DNA from: Pseudomonas sp. SG20056
GTDB lineage: Bacteria; Pseudomonadota; Gammaproteobacteria; Pseudomonadales; Pseudomonadaceae
Direction of reading: 5' to 3'
Length of the DNA stretch: 64,000 nucleotides
NCBI RefSeq assembly: GCF_031764535.1
Contig: NZ_CP134499.1
Location: 248,001-312,000, forward strand
Shown piece after piece: positions 1 through 8,086 of this stretch. A program made the translations under genes and the position numbers. How positions within the stretch are numbered: the first letter of the stretch is position 1; each line of letters opens with the position of its first letter. The notes beneath the pieces are model-generated. The model was not told where the DNA came from and made no database searches. It saw only the letters and a program-made list of their open reading frames with translations.

Positions 1-132
1 GGCCACTTCAGCCTGCAGCCGGGTGATGTGATCCTCACTGGTACGCCAGTGGGTGTCGGTCCGCTGCACAAGGGCGATGAGCTGGTGCTGGAACTGGTCG
101 GTCATAGCCGCTTTGCCAGCCGCGCGCTCTAA
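1..132 (+). CDS. Fumarylacetoacetate hydrolase (FAH) family protein, 3' end only
   Basis: The last 43 codons of a gene that begins before the window. The visible tail contains GDVILTGTPVGVGPL followed by a GDELVLELVG strand and a short end, which is the typical C-terminus of FAH-fold hydrolases/isomerases that cleave or isomerise beta-diketo acids with a bound divalent metal. The frame is open from base 1 and stops with TAA. The metal-binding N-terminal half is not visible, so the substrate cannot be named. A GGCACCT/AGGTGCC hairpin at 190-205 lies between this stop and the next gene and could end the transcript, although no T-tract follows it. Confidence 0.8.
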   Translation, partial: GHFSLQPGDVILTGTPVGVGPLHKGDELVLELVGHSRFASRAL

Positions 133-220
133 CAGGTCGTTGAAAAACTACCTGTGAACCACGTTTTGAGTCGTCAGGCTTGGCTGATGGGCACCTGGAG
201 GTGCCTGCTGGCCCGGCGGC

Positions 221-236
221 TTAACAGAAACTTAAG
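221..236 (+). promoter_or_regulatory. CarR/BqsR-type direct repeat TTAAC-N6-TTAAG
   Basis: TTAAC (221-225) and TTAAG (232-236) are separated by six bases, close to the TTAAG-N6-TTAAG box described for the Pseudomonas response regulator BqsR (CarR). It sits 47 bp before the ATG of the first beta-propeller gene, a suitable place for an activator site. The first half-site has one mismatch. The stronger array before carO makes this copy more believable. Confidence 0.5.
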
Positions 237-282
237 GGTTGCTCTCTAGTCTGATAGCCATCGTTCTGATGAGTTGTGTGCG

Positions 283-1218
283 ATGTCGATCTGGATTGCT
301 CGGCTGGTGCGTCTGCGCTGGCTAATTGTGCTGCTGTTCCTGTTGCTGGTTGGCGCTTTGGTGATGAACTATCGCCACTGGGATGACCGTTTGTCCTTCT
401 GGGCAGAGGAACAGCAGGTAAGTGCTATCGAGCAGCAACAGAGCATCTGGCTGCCGGGTTATCGAGCGGTGCTGCAGGGCAAGCCGCTGCAGGGCCTAGA
501 GGGTGACGAGGTGTCCGGGCTGACCTACAGCCCCGATAGCGACACGCTGTTCACCGTAACCGGTAAACACCCGCAGCTGATCGAGCTGACCCTGGATGGT
601 CAGGTGATGCGGCGTATCGACCTGCTTGGCTTTGCCAACCCCGAGGGGGTGGAGATGCTCGCCGATGGTCGCCTGGCGATTATCGATGAGCGCAAGCGCA
701 CCCTGACCACTTTCAAACTGGGCGCGCTGACCCGCAGTCTGGAGTTTGCCGATCTGGCGTCCTTCGATCTCGGCTTTATCGATGCCGGTAACAAGGGCTT
801 CGAAGGCATTGCCTGGGACTCGCGCAACGAGCGTGTGCTGCTGGGCAAGGAGCGTGGGCCGCTGGGGCTGTTCAGCCTGCCGTTTCCGGGCGAAGACGGT
901 GCCACTGGCGTTCTCCAGCCGATGAGTTCCGGGCACCTGTTTTTGCGCGATATTTCCTCACTGACCTACGACGCCCGCACGGGCCATGCCTTGGTGCTTT
1001 CGGATGAGTCGCGCCTGCTGCTGGAAGTGGACGAGCAGGGCGAACCGGTCAGCTTTATCAGTCTGAGTCGCGGTATGAATGGCCTGCGTGGCGGCATTGA
1101 ACAGGCCGAAGGGGTGACCATGGATACGGCCGGCAATATCTATATCGTCAGTGAACCCAATCTGTTCTACGTCCTGCGTAAGGAACCGGTGGCCGAACAG
1201 TCCACTGTCGCGGATTAA
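283..1218 (+). CDS. CarP/YjiK-like (SdiA-regulated family) membrane-anchored beta-propeller protein
   Basis: A 311-residue protein with an N-terminal signal-anchor (about residues 13-30) followed by a periplasmic domain with the hallmarks of the SdiA-regulated/YjiK family, a six-bladed propeller-like fold: GLTYSPDSDTLFTVTGKHPQ, NKGFEGIAWD, and SEPNLFYVL at the end. In P. aeruginosa the related CarP is calcium-regulated and was proposed to be phytase-like; the substrate here is unknown. A TTG nine bases upstream could extend the frame by three codons, but the ATG at 283 leads straight into a positively charged N-terminus and anchor. A paralogue lies at 1740-2660, and the two flank a carO-like gene. 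Confidence 0.8.
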   Translation: MSIWIARLVRLRWLIVLLFLLLVGALVMNYRHWDDRLSFWAEEQQVSAIEQQQSIWLPGYRAVLQGKPLQGLEGDEVSGLTYSPDSDTLFTVTGKHPQLIELTLDGQVMRRIDLLGFANPEGVEMLADGRLAIIDERKRTLTTFKLGALTRSLEFADLASFDLGFIDAGNKGFEGIAWDSRNERVLLGKERGPLGLFSLPFPGEDGATGVLQPMSSGHLFLRDISSLTYDARTGHALVLSDESRLLLEVDEQGEPVSFISLSRGMNGLRGGIEQAEGVTMDTAGNIYIVSEPNLFYVLRKEPVAEQSTVAD

Positions 1219-1252
1219 GCTTGGCTTAAGCATCGATTAAGCCTGGCTTCAG
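1215..1252 (+). promoter_or_regulatory. Phased TTAAG array (CarR/BqsR boxes) upstream of carO
   Basis: TTAAG occurs at 1215-1219, 1226-1230 and 1237-1241, each separated by exactly six bases, and a degenerate TTCAG follows at the same 11-bp period (1248-1252). This gives two overlapping perfect TTAAG-N6-TTAAG boxes and a third imperfect one. The motif is that reported for the Fe/Ca-responsive regulator BqsR/CarR, whose known target is carO. The first repeat overlaps the TAA stop of the upstream gene. The array ends 50 bp before the carO ATG. Reading of the bases is certain; binding is inferred. Confidence 0.75.
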
Positions 1253-1302
1253 CTACGCCCTCTACTCTGGCTCCATCACTTAACTGATTAGAGGGTTACC
1301 CC

Positions 1303-1650
1303 ATGAAGCGTTTCACCTTGGCTCTGCTGCTGGCTCCACTGTTCTCCACTGCTGCAATGGCCACCGGTTACACCGGTCCAGGCGCCACTGCTCAGGTCAC
1401 CACCGTGGCTGCAGCGCTGGATGCTGCCGATGACACCCAGGTGGTACTGCAAGGGCAGATCGTCAAGCGCCTGCAGGATGAGTTGTATGAGTTCAAGGAC
1501 GCCAGCGGCACCATCAATGTCGAGATCGACGATGAGCATTGGCCCGCTCAGGCCATTTCCGAAAAGGCCGTGGTCAAGATCAGTGGTGAAGTCGACCGTG
1601 ACCTGACCAGCCGCGAAATTGATGTCGAGTACCTCGAGCTGGTCAAGTAA
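1303..1650 (+). CDS. carO: CarO-like periplasmic OB-fold (BOF/YgiW) protein
   Basis: A 115-residue secreted protein. Residues 1-20 form a clear signal peptide ending in AMA before TGYTG. The remainder is a bacterial OB-fold (BOF, YgiW/YdeI) domain: QVVLQGQIVKRL, YEFKDASGTINVEID, and AVVKISGEVDRD are the expected strands. P. aeruginosa CarO is a calcium-induced OB-fold protein that helps keep cytoplasmic calcium low. The gene lies between two CarP-like genes and is preceded by a phased TTAAG array, which together support the carO name over a generic ygiW label. The RBS region is GAGGG before CCATG. Orthology was not tested by search. Confidence 0.75.
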   Translation: MKRFTLALLLAPLFSTAAMATGYTGPGATAQVTTVAAALDAADDTQVVLQGQIVKRLQDELYEFKDASGTINVEIDDEHWPAQAISEKAVVKISGEVDRDLTSREIDVEYLELVK

Positions 1651-1673
1651 GTCGCCCCCATTATGTGCCCATG

Positions 1674-1700
1674 TCAGCCCGAAGCCCTGCTTCGGGCTGA
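1674..1700. terminator. Perfect 11-bp hairpin after carO
   Basis: TCAGCCCGAAG and CTTCGGGCTGA pair perfectly around a five-base loop. No T-tract follows, so it may act as a weak terminator or mRNA 3' stabiliser rather than a classical intrinsic terminator. It lies 23 bp after the carO stop and 39 bp before the next ATG, so some read-through into the second propeller gene is possible. Confidence 0.5.
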
Positions 1701-1739
1701 CGTCGTTGTGCCACCCGTGACTGTTGAGAGTGAAGCGCC

Positions 1740-2660
1740 ATGCGAGATCATTTCACCCTGAAGCGCCTGTTGCTGAGCCTTGTTGTGCTGGCGTTGTTGC
1801 TGCTCGGTCTGTTTGCTCAGGAATACCGCCTGTTTGAGCGGGCCTGGTTCAATGTGCAGCAATGGCAACTGGCTGGCGCCGGCCAGCAGGACTCGGTGTT
1901 GTTGTCGGATTATCAGGTGGACCTTGAGGCCAAAGTGATCGAAGGCCTGAATGATGACGTCTCGGCGCTGACCTTCGACCCGAACCGCAATAGCCTGTTT
2001 ACCGTGACCAACAACAAGCCGCAGTTGATCGAGCTGTCGCTGGATGGCGAACTGCTGCGGCGGATTGATTTGCATGGCTTTGGCGACGCCGAGGCGGTCG
2101 AGTACATCAGCCCGGGCTTGTACGTGATAACCGACGAGCGTCTGCAGCGCTTGATCAAGGTTCGCGTGGATGACGCCACCACGGAATTGCATGCCGATCA
2201 GGCGCAGCAGTTCTCGCTGGGTATCGGCCTGAATGGCAACAAGGGTTTCGAAGGCTTGGCCTATGACTCGGCTGGGCAGCGCCTGTTTGTCGCCAAGGAG
2301 CGCGACCCGATGCGCATCTACGAGATTCACGGCTTCCCGCAGCGTGATCCGCAGCGCCCTTTCGCGGTGCACGTGGTGGATGACCAGAAACGCGATGCCG
2401 GGTTGTTTGTGCGTGATCTGTCCAGCCTGCAGTTTGATGAGCGCAGCGGCCATCTGCTGGCGCTGTCCGATGAGTCACGTCTGGTGCTGGAGCTGAATGT
2501 AGAAGGTAAGCCAATCAGCAGCCTGTCGTTGCTGGGTGGGCGCAATGGCCTGACCCGCAGCGTGCCCCAGGGCGAGGGCATCGCCATGGATAACCAGGGT
2601 GTGCTGTATCTGGTAAGCGAGCCCAACCTGTTTTATCGCTTCAAGAAACCAGACGCTTAG
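1740..2660 (+). CDS. Second CarP/YjiK-like (SdiA-regulated family) beta-propeller protein
   Basis: A 306-residue paralogue of the product of 283-1218. It has the same plan: a short basic N-terminus, a hydrophobic anchor at about residues 10-25, then propeller motifs ALTFDPNRNSLFTVTNNKPQ, NKGFEGLAYD, and SEPNLFYRF at the end. It is predicted to sit in the periplasm, tethered to the inner membrane. GAGAGTGAAG before the ATG gives a ribosome site. No TTAAG box was seen directly upstream, so it may rely on read-through from carO. Its 3' end overlaps the convergent MATE gene by 20 bp. The duplicate could bind or process a different ligand; nothing in the sequence says which. Confidence 0.8.
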   Translation: MRDHFTLKRLLLSLVVLALLLLGLFAQEYRLFERAWFNVQQWQLAGAGQQDSVLLSDYQVDLEAKVIEGLNDDVSALTFDPNRNSLFTVTNNKPQLIELSLDGELLRRIDLHGFGDAEAVEYISPGLYVITDERLQRLIKVRVDDATTELHADQAQQFSLGIGLNGNKGFEGLAYDSAGQRLFVAKERDPMRIYEIHGFPQRDPQRPFAVHVVDDQKRDAGLFVRDLSSLQFDERSGHLLALSDESRLVLELNVEGKPISSLSLLGGRNGLTRSVPQGEGIAMDNQGVLYLVSEPNLFYRFKKPDA

Positions 2661-4038
2661 GCTGTGGCGTGAAGCCGGCAAGCGTCGGTTGCAGCAGGCG
2701 CGCGGTTTTCCATTCAAAGCCAAGGGTCAGGCCGATGGCGGCGCAGGCCAGGCCGCCGGCCAGCCCCCACCACACGCCTTGGGCGCCCCAGCCCAGCGGG
2801 AAGGCCAGCGCCCAGGCCAGTGGCGCGCCAACTGCCCAATAGCAGCCTAGGCCGACCCAGAAGGTGGTCTTGGCGTCTTTGAGGCCGCGAATTGCGCCCA
2901 TGGCGATGGTCTGGATGCCATCGAAGAACTCGAACCAGGCGGCAATCGCCAGCAGTGCCACGGCCAGGCTCACCACCTCGGCATAGGCGCTGTCCGTGTG
3001 GTCGAGGAACAGCCCGACCACCCAGTGCGGCGCCAGCCAGAACAGGCAGGCGAAACCCAGCATGCATAGCGCGCCCAGGCCCAGGCCCAGGCGTCCGGCC
3101 TGGCGTGCCTGCAATAGGCGACCGGCGCCGAAGTGTTGACCGATACGGAAGGTCACTGCGTAGGAAATCCCCACCGGCACCATAAAGGCCACGTACACCG
3201 ACATGATCGCGATTTGGTGTGCGGCCAGTTGGGTGCTGCCCAGCGCGCCCATGCACAGCGCGGCAAAGGCAAACAGCCCGGACTCCACTGCGTAGGTGCC
3301 GCCAATCGGCAGGCCCAGGCGCAGCAGCTCTTTCAGTTCGCTCCACACCGGCCGCGAAAGACCGCGCCACAGCGGATAAGGGCTGTAGGCGCTGTGGTGC
3401 AACACATGCCAGGCCAGCAGCAGCGCCATGACATTCATCACCACGGCGGTGACCAGGCCGATGCCGGCCAGGCCCAGTGGCGGCAGGCCGAACCAGCCCT
3501 TGATCAAGGCATAGTTGAGGACGAAGTTGGCCAGCGCGCCGCCAATGCTGATGGCCATCACCGGGCCTGGGCGGCCGATGGCGCTGGTAAAACCGCGCAG
3601 CGCCATAAAGCTCATGTAGCCAGGCAGGGCAAACACCAGGGTGGAGAGAAACTGCATGCCGCCGCTGACGTTCTCCGGCTGCTGGCCGAAATGCAGCAAT
3701 ACCGGGCCGAGGTTCCACAGCGCCAGGCCGGCCAGCAGCGCCAGGCCCCAGCCGAGCCACAGACCGTTCTGCGTCAGCCGGGTGACGCCGGCGGCGTCCT
3801 GTGCGCCGTGACGGATCGCCACCAGATTGCCGACCGAGGCAATCACCCCCACGCAGAAGATCGACACAAAGGAATAGCTGGCCGCGCCCAGGCCGCCAGC
3901 CGCCAGGGTTGCAGGGCCGAGCAGGCCCATCATCACGGTGTCGGTAAATACCATCAGTACATGCGCCAGTTGCGCAGCAATCAGCGGCCCGGCGAGTTTC
4001 AGGATGGCGCGCAGTTCGTCACGAAGCGGATGCGGCAT
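2641..4038 (-). CDS. MATE family multidrug/cation exporter (NorM/PmpM-like)
   Basis: A 465-residue polytopic inner-membrane protein with about twelve hydrophobic segments in two homologous halves (MatE domains). The N-terminal half carries VFTDTVMMGLLGP and the second half QLAAHQIAIM, both characteristic of NorM-type exporters, which use a Na+ or H+ gradient to expel cationic drugs. Length fits the family (about 450-480). It is divergent from a LysR-type regulator with a 138-bp shared region holding inverted repeats, so that regulator may control it. P. aeruginosa PmpM is a close candidate match, but the export substrates cannot be read from sequence. Confidence 0.88.
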   Translation of the reverse strand: MPHPLRDELRAILKLAGPLIAAQLAHVLMVFTDTVMMGLLGPATLAAGGLGAASYSFVSIFCVGVIASVGNLVAIRHGAQDAAGVTRLTQNGLWLGWGLALLAGLALWNLGPVLLHFGQQPENVSGGMQFLSTLVFALPGYMSFMALRGFTSAIGRPGPVMAISIGGALANFVLNYALIKGWFGLPPLGLAGIGLVTAVVMNVMALLLAWHVLHHSAYSPYPLWRGLSRPVWSELKELLRLGLPIGGTYAVESGLFAFAALCMGALGSTQLAAHQIAIMSVYVAFMVPVGISYAVTFRIGQHFGAGRLLQARQAGRLGLGLGALCMLGFACLFWLAPHWVVGLFLDHTDSAYAEVVSLAVALLAIAAWFEFFDGIQTIAMGAIRGLKDAKTTFWVGLGCYWAVGAPLAWALAFPLGWGAQGVWWGLAGGLACAAIGLTLGFEWKTARLLQPTLAGFTPQPKRLVS

Positions 4039-4087
4039 GATGAGTTCTACTCAGTTAGAAGGCTTGCCCGGGTGATCCGCGCAGGCA

Positions 4088-4160
4088 GAGAATGCGCCTA
4101 TTCTCATGGGCCAGCCGTGGCAGCACAAAAGGATAATAGCGATGACAGGCATGACTATTA
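4088..4160. promoter_or_regulatory. Two inverted repeats in the MATE/LysR divergent region
   Basis: GAGAAT-N6-ATTCTC (4088-4105) and TAATAG-N15-CTATTA (4134-4160) lie between the divergent MATE and LysR genes; the second ends 16 bp before the LysR start. LysR-type regulators commonly bind such partial dyads at their own promoter and the neighbour's. The repeats are directly visible; their role is inferred. Confidence 0.4.
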
Positions 4161-4176
4161 CTCATGGATTGCAGTC

Positions 4177-5103
4177 ATGAGCCAGCGCTTGCCGCCGCTC
4201 TATGCCCTGCGCGCCTTCGAGGCGGCGGCGCGGCACAGCTCCTTTACCCGCGCCGCCGAAGAGTTGGCGATCACCCAGAGTGCGGTCAGTCGGCATGTAC
4301 GCACTCTGGAAGAACACTTCGCCTGCCGCCTGTTCGAGCGTCGCGGCCGCAGCCTGCAACTCACCGAAACCGCGCGCATGTTGCTGCCTGGGCTGCGCGA
4401 TGGCTTCGAGGCGCTGGAGCGCGCCTGCAACACCCTGCGCGTCGACGACGCGGTGCTGCGCCTGAAGGCGCCGTCGACCCTGACCATGCGCTGGTTGCTG
4501 GCGCGCCTGTCGCGCTATCGCCTGAGCAGCGCCAGTGAGGTGCAACTGACCAGTGCCTGGATGGACGTGGACAAGGTGGACTTTCTGCATGAGCCGTTCG
4601 ACTGCGCCGTGCTGCTGAGCCAGGGCGATTTCCCTGAAGAGTGGGAAAGCACCGAGCTGTTTGCCGAATGGTTGATTCCGGTCTGCGCGCCTGAAGCCTT
4701 GAGCGAACAGCCTTGGGATCTGCCGCGTCTGCAAGCGGCCGAACTGCTGCATCCCACGCCAGACCGCCGCGACTGGCGGCAGTGGCTGCAGGCCATGGGC
4801 CTGGCGGATCAGGTGCCGCTCAAGGGCGGTCAGGTATTCGACACCCTGGAGCTGGGCATGGTGGCGGCGGCGCGTGGCTATGGGGTGTCAATCGGTGATC
4901 TGGTGATGGTCGCTGAGGATGTCGCCCAAGGCCGGCTCGGCCTGCCCTGGCCCAGCGCCGTACCCAGTGGTGACAGCTACTACCTGGTCTGGCCCAAGGC
5001 GCGCCGAGGCCAGGAGCGCTTTCGCCGCTTGCGCGATTATCTGGTAGCCGATGTGGGCGCTATGCAACTGCCGGTGGTTGAGCGGGTGGCGTGTAGAGCG
5101 TAA
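4177..5103 (+). CDS. LysR-type transcriptional regulator (GcvA-like)
   Basis: A 308-residue regulator. The first 60 residues form the LysR winged helix-turn-helix (LPPLYALRAFEAAARHSSFT, then AITQSAVSRHVRTLEEH), followed by a substrate-binding domain in two lobes ending near DYLVADVG. The LPPL-ALRAFEAAAR opening is typical of the GcvA/AmpR branch. The frame stays open far upstream across the MATE gene, but the ATG at 4177 begins exactly at the conserved domain and gives the normal family length. It is divergent from the MATE gene, its likely target. The effector is unknown. Confidence 0.9.
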   Translation: MSQRLPPLYALRAFEAAARHSSFTRAAEELAITQSAVSRHVRTLEEHFACRLFERRGRSLQLTETARMLLPGLRDGFEALERACNTLRVDDAVLRLKAPSTLTMRWLLARLSRYRLSSASEVQLTSAWMDVDKVDFLHEPFDCAVLLSQGDFPEEWESTELFAEWLIPVCAPEALSEQPWDLPRLQAAELLHPTPDRRDWRQWLQAMGLADQVPLKGGQVFDTLELGMVAAARGYGVSIGDLVMVAEDVAQGRLGLPWPSAVPSGDSYYLVWPKARRGQERFRRLRDYLVADVGAMQLPVVERVACRA

Positions 5104-5431
5104 AAAATATTGGACTGTCGATTGTTGGCTTATTCAGATTATTGCTTTTAAAACATAAGGTTAATCCTGTTTTTAGATTGAGCTGTCTGCTGCTTGTGGT
5201 CTGATTTCTTAACAATCTGAGCTTAATTGTTTGACATATTTTACGGCTTTGGCAGACTGGCTCACAGGGTTGTGACTGCCAGGTGAGCGTTTCTAACGCC
5301 TCTAAAGCCTCTGATGCCGCTGCGGCGGGCATTTAGACAGGCGCAACCAGCCGTAAAACAGAAGGTGCGCGACAGCAGTCAGCCCTTCTGCACAACAACG
5401 GCAGCCAATCCCGGCTGCCCCAAGGTGATGT
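5104..5431. other. AT-rich intergenic stretch, no gene seen
   Basis: About 330 bp between the LysR gene and the amidotransferase gene. The first 150 bp is clearly AT-richer than the surroundings. It holds a TTGACA (5231-5236) without a good -10 partner at 17 bp, and the spaced pair TGGCAG (5250-5255)/CTGCCA (5276-5281). AAGGTGATGT just before 5432 is the ribosome site of the next gene. I found no convincing ORF, RNA gene or terminator. Confidence 0.5.
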
Positions 5432-6220
5432 ATGTCCAACAACAATACGAAACAGCGCCCAGGCGCGCGTAAACCGGTTGTCCTGATGTCCATGGGCGCT
5501 CAAGAGCGCAAAGGGCATGCCTATCAAGTCATGACTCACAAATACATAACCCCGCTGGTCGAACTGTCGGGCTGTGTGCCGCTGCTGGCACCCAGTTGCT
5601 GCGGTGCCGACGACATCGACCAGTACCTGTCGATGGCCGATGGCGTGTACCTGACTGGTGCGGGCAGCAATATCGATCCGGCCCTCTATGGCCAGGAAAA
5701 CCTGACTCCGACGAAGGGTCAGGATAAGGATCGCGATCTGTTCGATATTCCATTGATTCGCGCTGCACTGGCCCGTGGCCTGCCGCTGTTTGCGATCTGC
5801 CGTGGCATGCAGGAAATCAACGTGGCCCTGGGCGGCAATATCCACCAGAAGGTCTACGAAGTCCCGGGCATGAATGACCACCGCGAAGACACCAGTGCGC
5901 CGGTGGAGGTGCAGTATGCCGACAGCCATAGCGTGCGTGCGCTGCCGGGTAGCTGGTTTGCCGAGCTGATGGGCGAGGCCGAATTCCCGGTCAATTCGCT
6001 GCACGGCCAGGCGTTGGATCAGCTGGGCGAGGGCGTCGAGGCGCTAGCCCATGCCGAGGACGGTCTGGTTGAGGCGATTCATCTGCCGGGTGCCGAGCAG
6101 TTCACCCTGGCGGTGCAATGGCACCCGGAGTGGCAGGCGGCGCAGAACCCGCATTCGGTGAAAATCTTCAAGGCATTCGGCGACGCCTGTCGTGAGCAAG
6201 CCGCTCGACGCGACCAGTAA
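5432..6220 (+). CDS. Class I glutamine amidotransferase-like hydrolase (peptidase C26, PuuD/SpuA type)
   Basis: A 262-residue cytoplasmic enzyme of the gamma-glutamyl-GABA hydrolase type. The nucleophile elbow is FAICRGMQEIN with Cys123; the other triad residues are His231 and Glu233 in QWHPEW. GVYLTGAGSNIDP is the typical glycine-rich loop. Family members hydrolyse gamma-glutamyl amides, for example in putrescine catabolism, or deglutaminate small substrates. No polyamine genes lie beside it, so it is not called spuA or puuD. It is transcribed alone and ends in a strong bidirectional terminator. Confidence 0.85.
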   Translation: MSNNNTKQRPGARKPVVLMSMGAQERKGHAYQVMTHKYITPLVELSGCVPLLAPSCCGADDIDQYLSMADGVYLTGAGSNIDPALYGQENLTPTKGQDKDRDLFDIPLIRAALARGLPLFAICRGMQEINVALGGNIHQKVYEVPGMNDHREDTSAPVEVQYADSHSVRALPGSWFAELMGEAEFPVNSLHGQALDQLGEGVEALAHAEDGLVEAIHLPGAEQFTLAVQWHPEWQAAQNPHSVKIFKAFGDACREQAARRDQ

Positions 6221-6238
6221 GAACTCTAGCTCCCTATA

Positions 6239-6266
6239 AAAGAAGCCCCGCATGCGGGGCTTCTTT
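6239..6266. terminator. Bidirectional intrinsic terminator
   Basis: A perfect 28-bp palindrome, AAAGAAGCCCCGCA and its complement, sits between the convergent amidotransferase and comM genes. The GC-rich core flanked by A and T runs works for both strands. Confidence 0.85.
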
Positions 6267-6277
6267 ATGGCTGCGGT

Positions 6278-7777
6278 TCAGGCGCCGCTGTTGCTGGGGC
6301 GGTACTGCAAGGCTTCAGCCAGGTGGCTGCGTTTGATGTGCACCGCTTTGTCCAGATCGGCCAGGGTGCGCGCCACCTTCAACACCCGGTGGGCCGCACG
6401 CAGGCTCAGGCCCAGGCGCTCGCAGGCATTTTCCAGCCACTGGCGGTCTTCGCCCTGCAGGTTGCAATGTTGCTGCACGCCATTGAGATCGAGGTGGGCA
6501 TTGGCGCAGCCCTGGCGAGCCAGTTGCTGCTGGCGTGCCTGCACCACCTGCTCGGCCAGTTCGGCGCTGCTTGGGCCGGGCTCGGCATTAGCGTTCAGTC
6601 GGGTGGTTTCCCGCGGCACGCTGAGGTGCAGATCGATGCGGTCGAGCAACGGGCCGGAGAGTTTGCCGCGGTAGCGCTGGATCTGTTCAGTGGAACAGCG
6701 GCAGCGCCCGGACGGATCGCCCAGATGCCCACAGGGGCACGGATTCATCGCCGCCACCAGCTGAAAGCGCGCAGGAAAACGTACTTTGTCGCGGGCACGG
6801 GCAATCACGATCTGCCCACTTTCCAGGGGCTCACGCAGCACCTCCAAAACCTTGCGGTCAAATTCGGGGAGCTCATCGAGGAATAAAACGCCGTGATGAG
6901 CCAAAGTGATTTCACCCGGTTGCGGACGACTGCCTCCGCCAACCAGCGCCGGGCCCGATGCGCTGTGATGAGGTGTTCTAAACGGTCTTTGCGGCCAGGT
7001 GCTAAGCGGCGTGTGGCTGGCCACGGAATGAATGGCCGCCACTTCCAGTGCTTCGTCCTCGTCCAGCGGCGGTAACAGCCCTGGCAGGCGGCTGGCCAGC
7101 AGGGTTTTTCCCGTACCTGGTGGCCCGGTCAATAGAAGGTTGTGCGAACCGGCCGCGGCTACCAGCAGTGCGCGTTTGGCGGCGATCTGCCCCTGCACTT
7201 CGGCTAGATCGGGGTAGGGCAGCACTTGGCGCAGCAAGCCCTGGGCCTCATAGGGGGCAATCGGCGTTTGGCCGTTGAGGTGGGCGGCGATTTCCAGCAG
7301 GTGCTCGACGGCAATCACCGTCAGTCCCGAGGCGAGGCTGGCTTCCTCGGCATTGGCCTTGGGCACTACTAAGGTGCGTCCGGCTGCGCGGGCTGCCAGC
7401 GCGGCGGGCAAGACGCCTTGCACAGGACGAATCGCCCCGGACAACGCCAGTTCACCCAGGCACTCAAGCGGCTCCAGCGCGCTGCTCGGCACCTGGCCGC
7501 TGGCGGCGAGAATGCCGAGGGCAATCGCCAGGTCGAAGCGGCCACCGTCCTTGGGTAAGTCGGCCGGTGCCAAATTCAAGGTAATCCGCCTGGGTGGGAA
7601 CTCGAAGGCGCAATTGAGGATGGCGCTGCGCACGCGGTCCTTGCTTTCCTTGACCGCGGTTTCCGGCAGCCCGACCAGGGCCAGCGAAGGCAGGCCGTTG
7701 GCCAGGTGGGCTTCGACGGTGACGGCGGGGGCTTCAACCCCCACCTGGGCGCGGCTGTGGACTATAGCCAGGGACAT
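6278..7777 (-). CDS. comM: ComM/YifB family Mg-chelatase-like AAA+ ATPase
   Basis: A 499-residue AAA+ protein. It has an N-terminal Lon-like ChlI domain (about 1-180), Walker A GPPGTGKT (218-225), Walker B GVLFLDELPEF (near 297-306), a Cys-containing NPCPCGHLGDPSGRCRC segment, and a C-terminal Mg-chelatase-like lid with RAAHRVLKVARTLADL. ComM is a hexameric helicase that promotes branch migration during integration of incoming DNA in natural transformation, and it is widely conserved beyond competent species. Length is as expected (about 500). It lies directly downstream of ubiK on the same strand with a 39-bp gap and is likely cotranscribed. Confidence 0.93.
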   Translation of the reverse strand: MSLAIVHSRAQVGVEAPAVTVEAHLANGLPSLALVGLPETAVKESKDRVRSAILNCAFEFPPRRITLNLAPADLPKDGGRFDLAIALGILAASGQVPSSALEPLECLGELALSGAIRPVQGVLPAALAARAAGRTLVVPKANAEEASLASGLTVIAVEHLLEIAAHLNGQTPIAPYEAQGLLRQVLPYPDLAEVQGQIAAKRALLVAAAGSHNLLLTGPPGTGKTLLASRLPGLLPPLDEDEALEVAAIHSVASHTPLSTWPQRPFRTPHHSASGPALVGGGSRPQPGEITLAHHGVLFLDELPEFDRKVLEVLREPLESGQIVIARARDKVRFPARFQLVAAMNPCPCGHLGDPSGRCRCSTEQIQRYRGKLSGPLLDRIDLHLSVPRETTRLNANAEPGPSSAELAEQVVQARQQQLARQGCANAHLDLNGVQQHCNLQGEDRQWLENACERLGLSLRAAHRVLKVARTLADLDKAVHIKRSHLAEALQYRPSNSGA

Positions 7778-7816
7778 CGATCACTCCTTGATCGGCTGAT
7801 GCATCCGCGGTGGGCG

Positions 7817-8086
7817 TTACTCGCTGGTGGCTGGGGCGTCTGCGCTGCGTGCTTCCATTTCGGCGACCTTGGCTTCGAGAGCTTCCAGGCGGGCGCGGGT
7901 GCGGGCGAGCACGACCATCTGGCTGTCGAATTCGTCGCGGCTAACCAAGTCGAGTTTGCTGAAAGCGCTTTGCAGCAGCACTTTGAACTGGGCTTCGAAC
8001 TCGCCGCGCGGCAAGGGCGCGTCACTGTTGAACAGGCGCGAGGCGTGGGTGGTCAGGGCGTCTAGCAGGGCTTTAGGTGGCAGCAT
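7817..8086 (-). CDS. ubiK: UbiK, ubiquinone biosynthesis accessory factor (BMFP domain)
   Basis: An 89-residue protein of the YqiC/BMFP family. The N-terminal half is amphipathic (LLDALTTHASRLFN), followed by SRDEFDSQM and a heptad-rich C-terminal coiled coil (about 58-82) that trimerises in the family. UbiK binds UbiJ and the Ubi hydroxylase complex and is needed for efficient aerobic ubiquinone synthesis. The window also has ubiD, ubiH and ubiI, though far away. It is divergent from glnK, as I recall in other pseudomonads. Confidence 0.9.
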   Translation of the reverse strand: MLPPKALLDALTTHASRLFNSDAPLPRGEFEAQFKVLLQSAFSKLDLVSRDEFDSQMVVLARTRARLEALEAKVAEMEARSADAPATSE

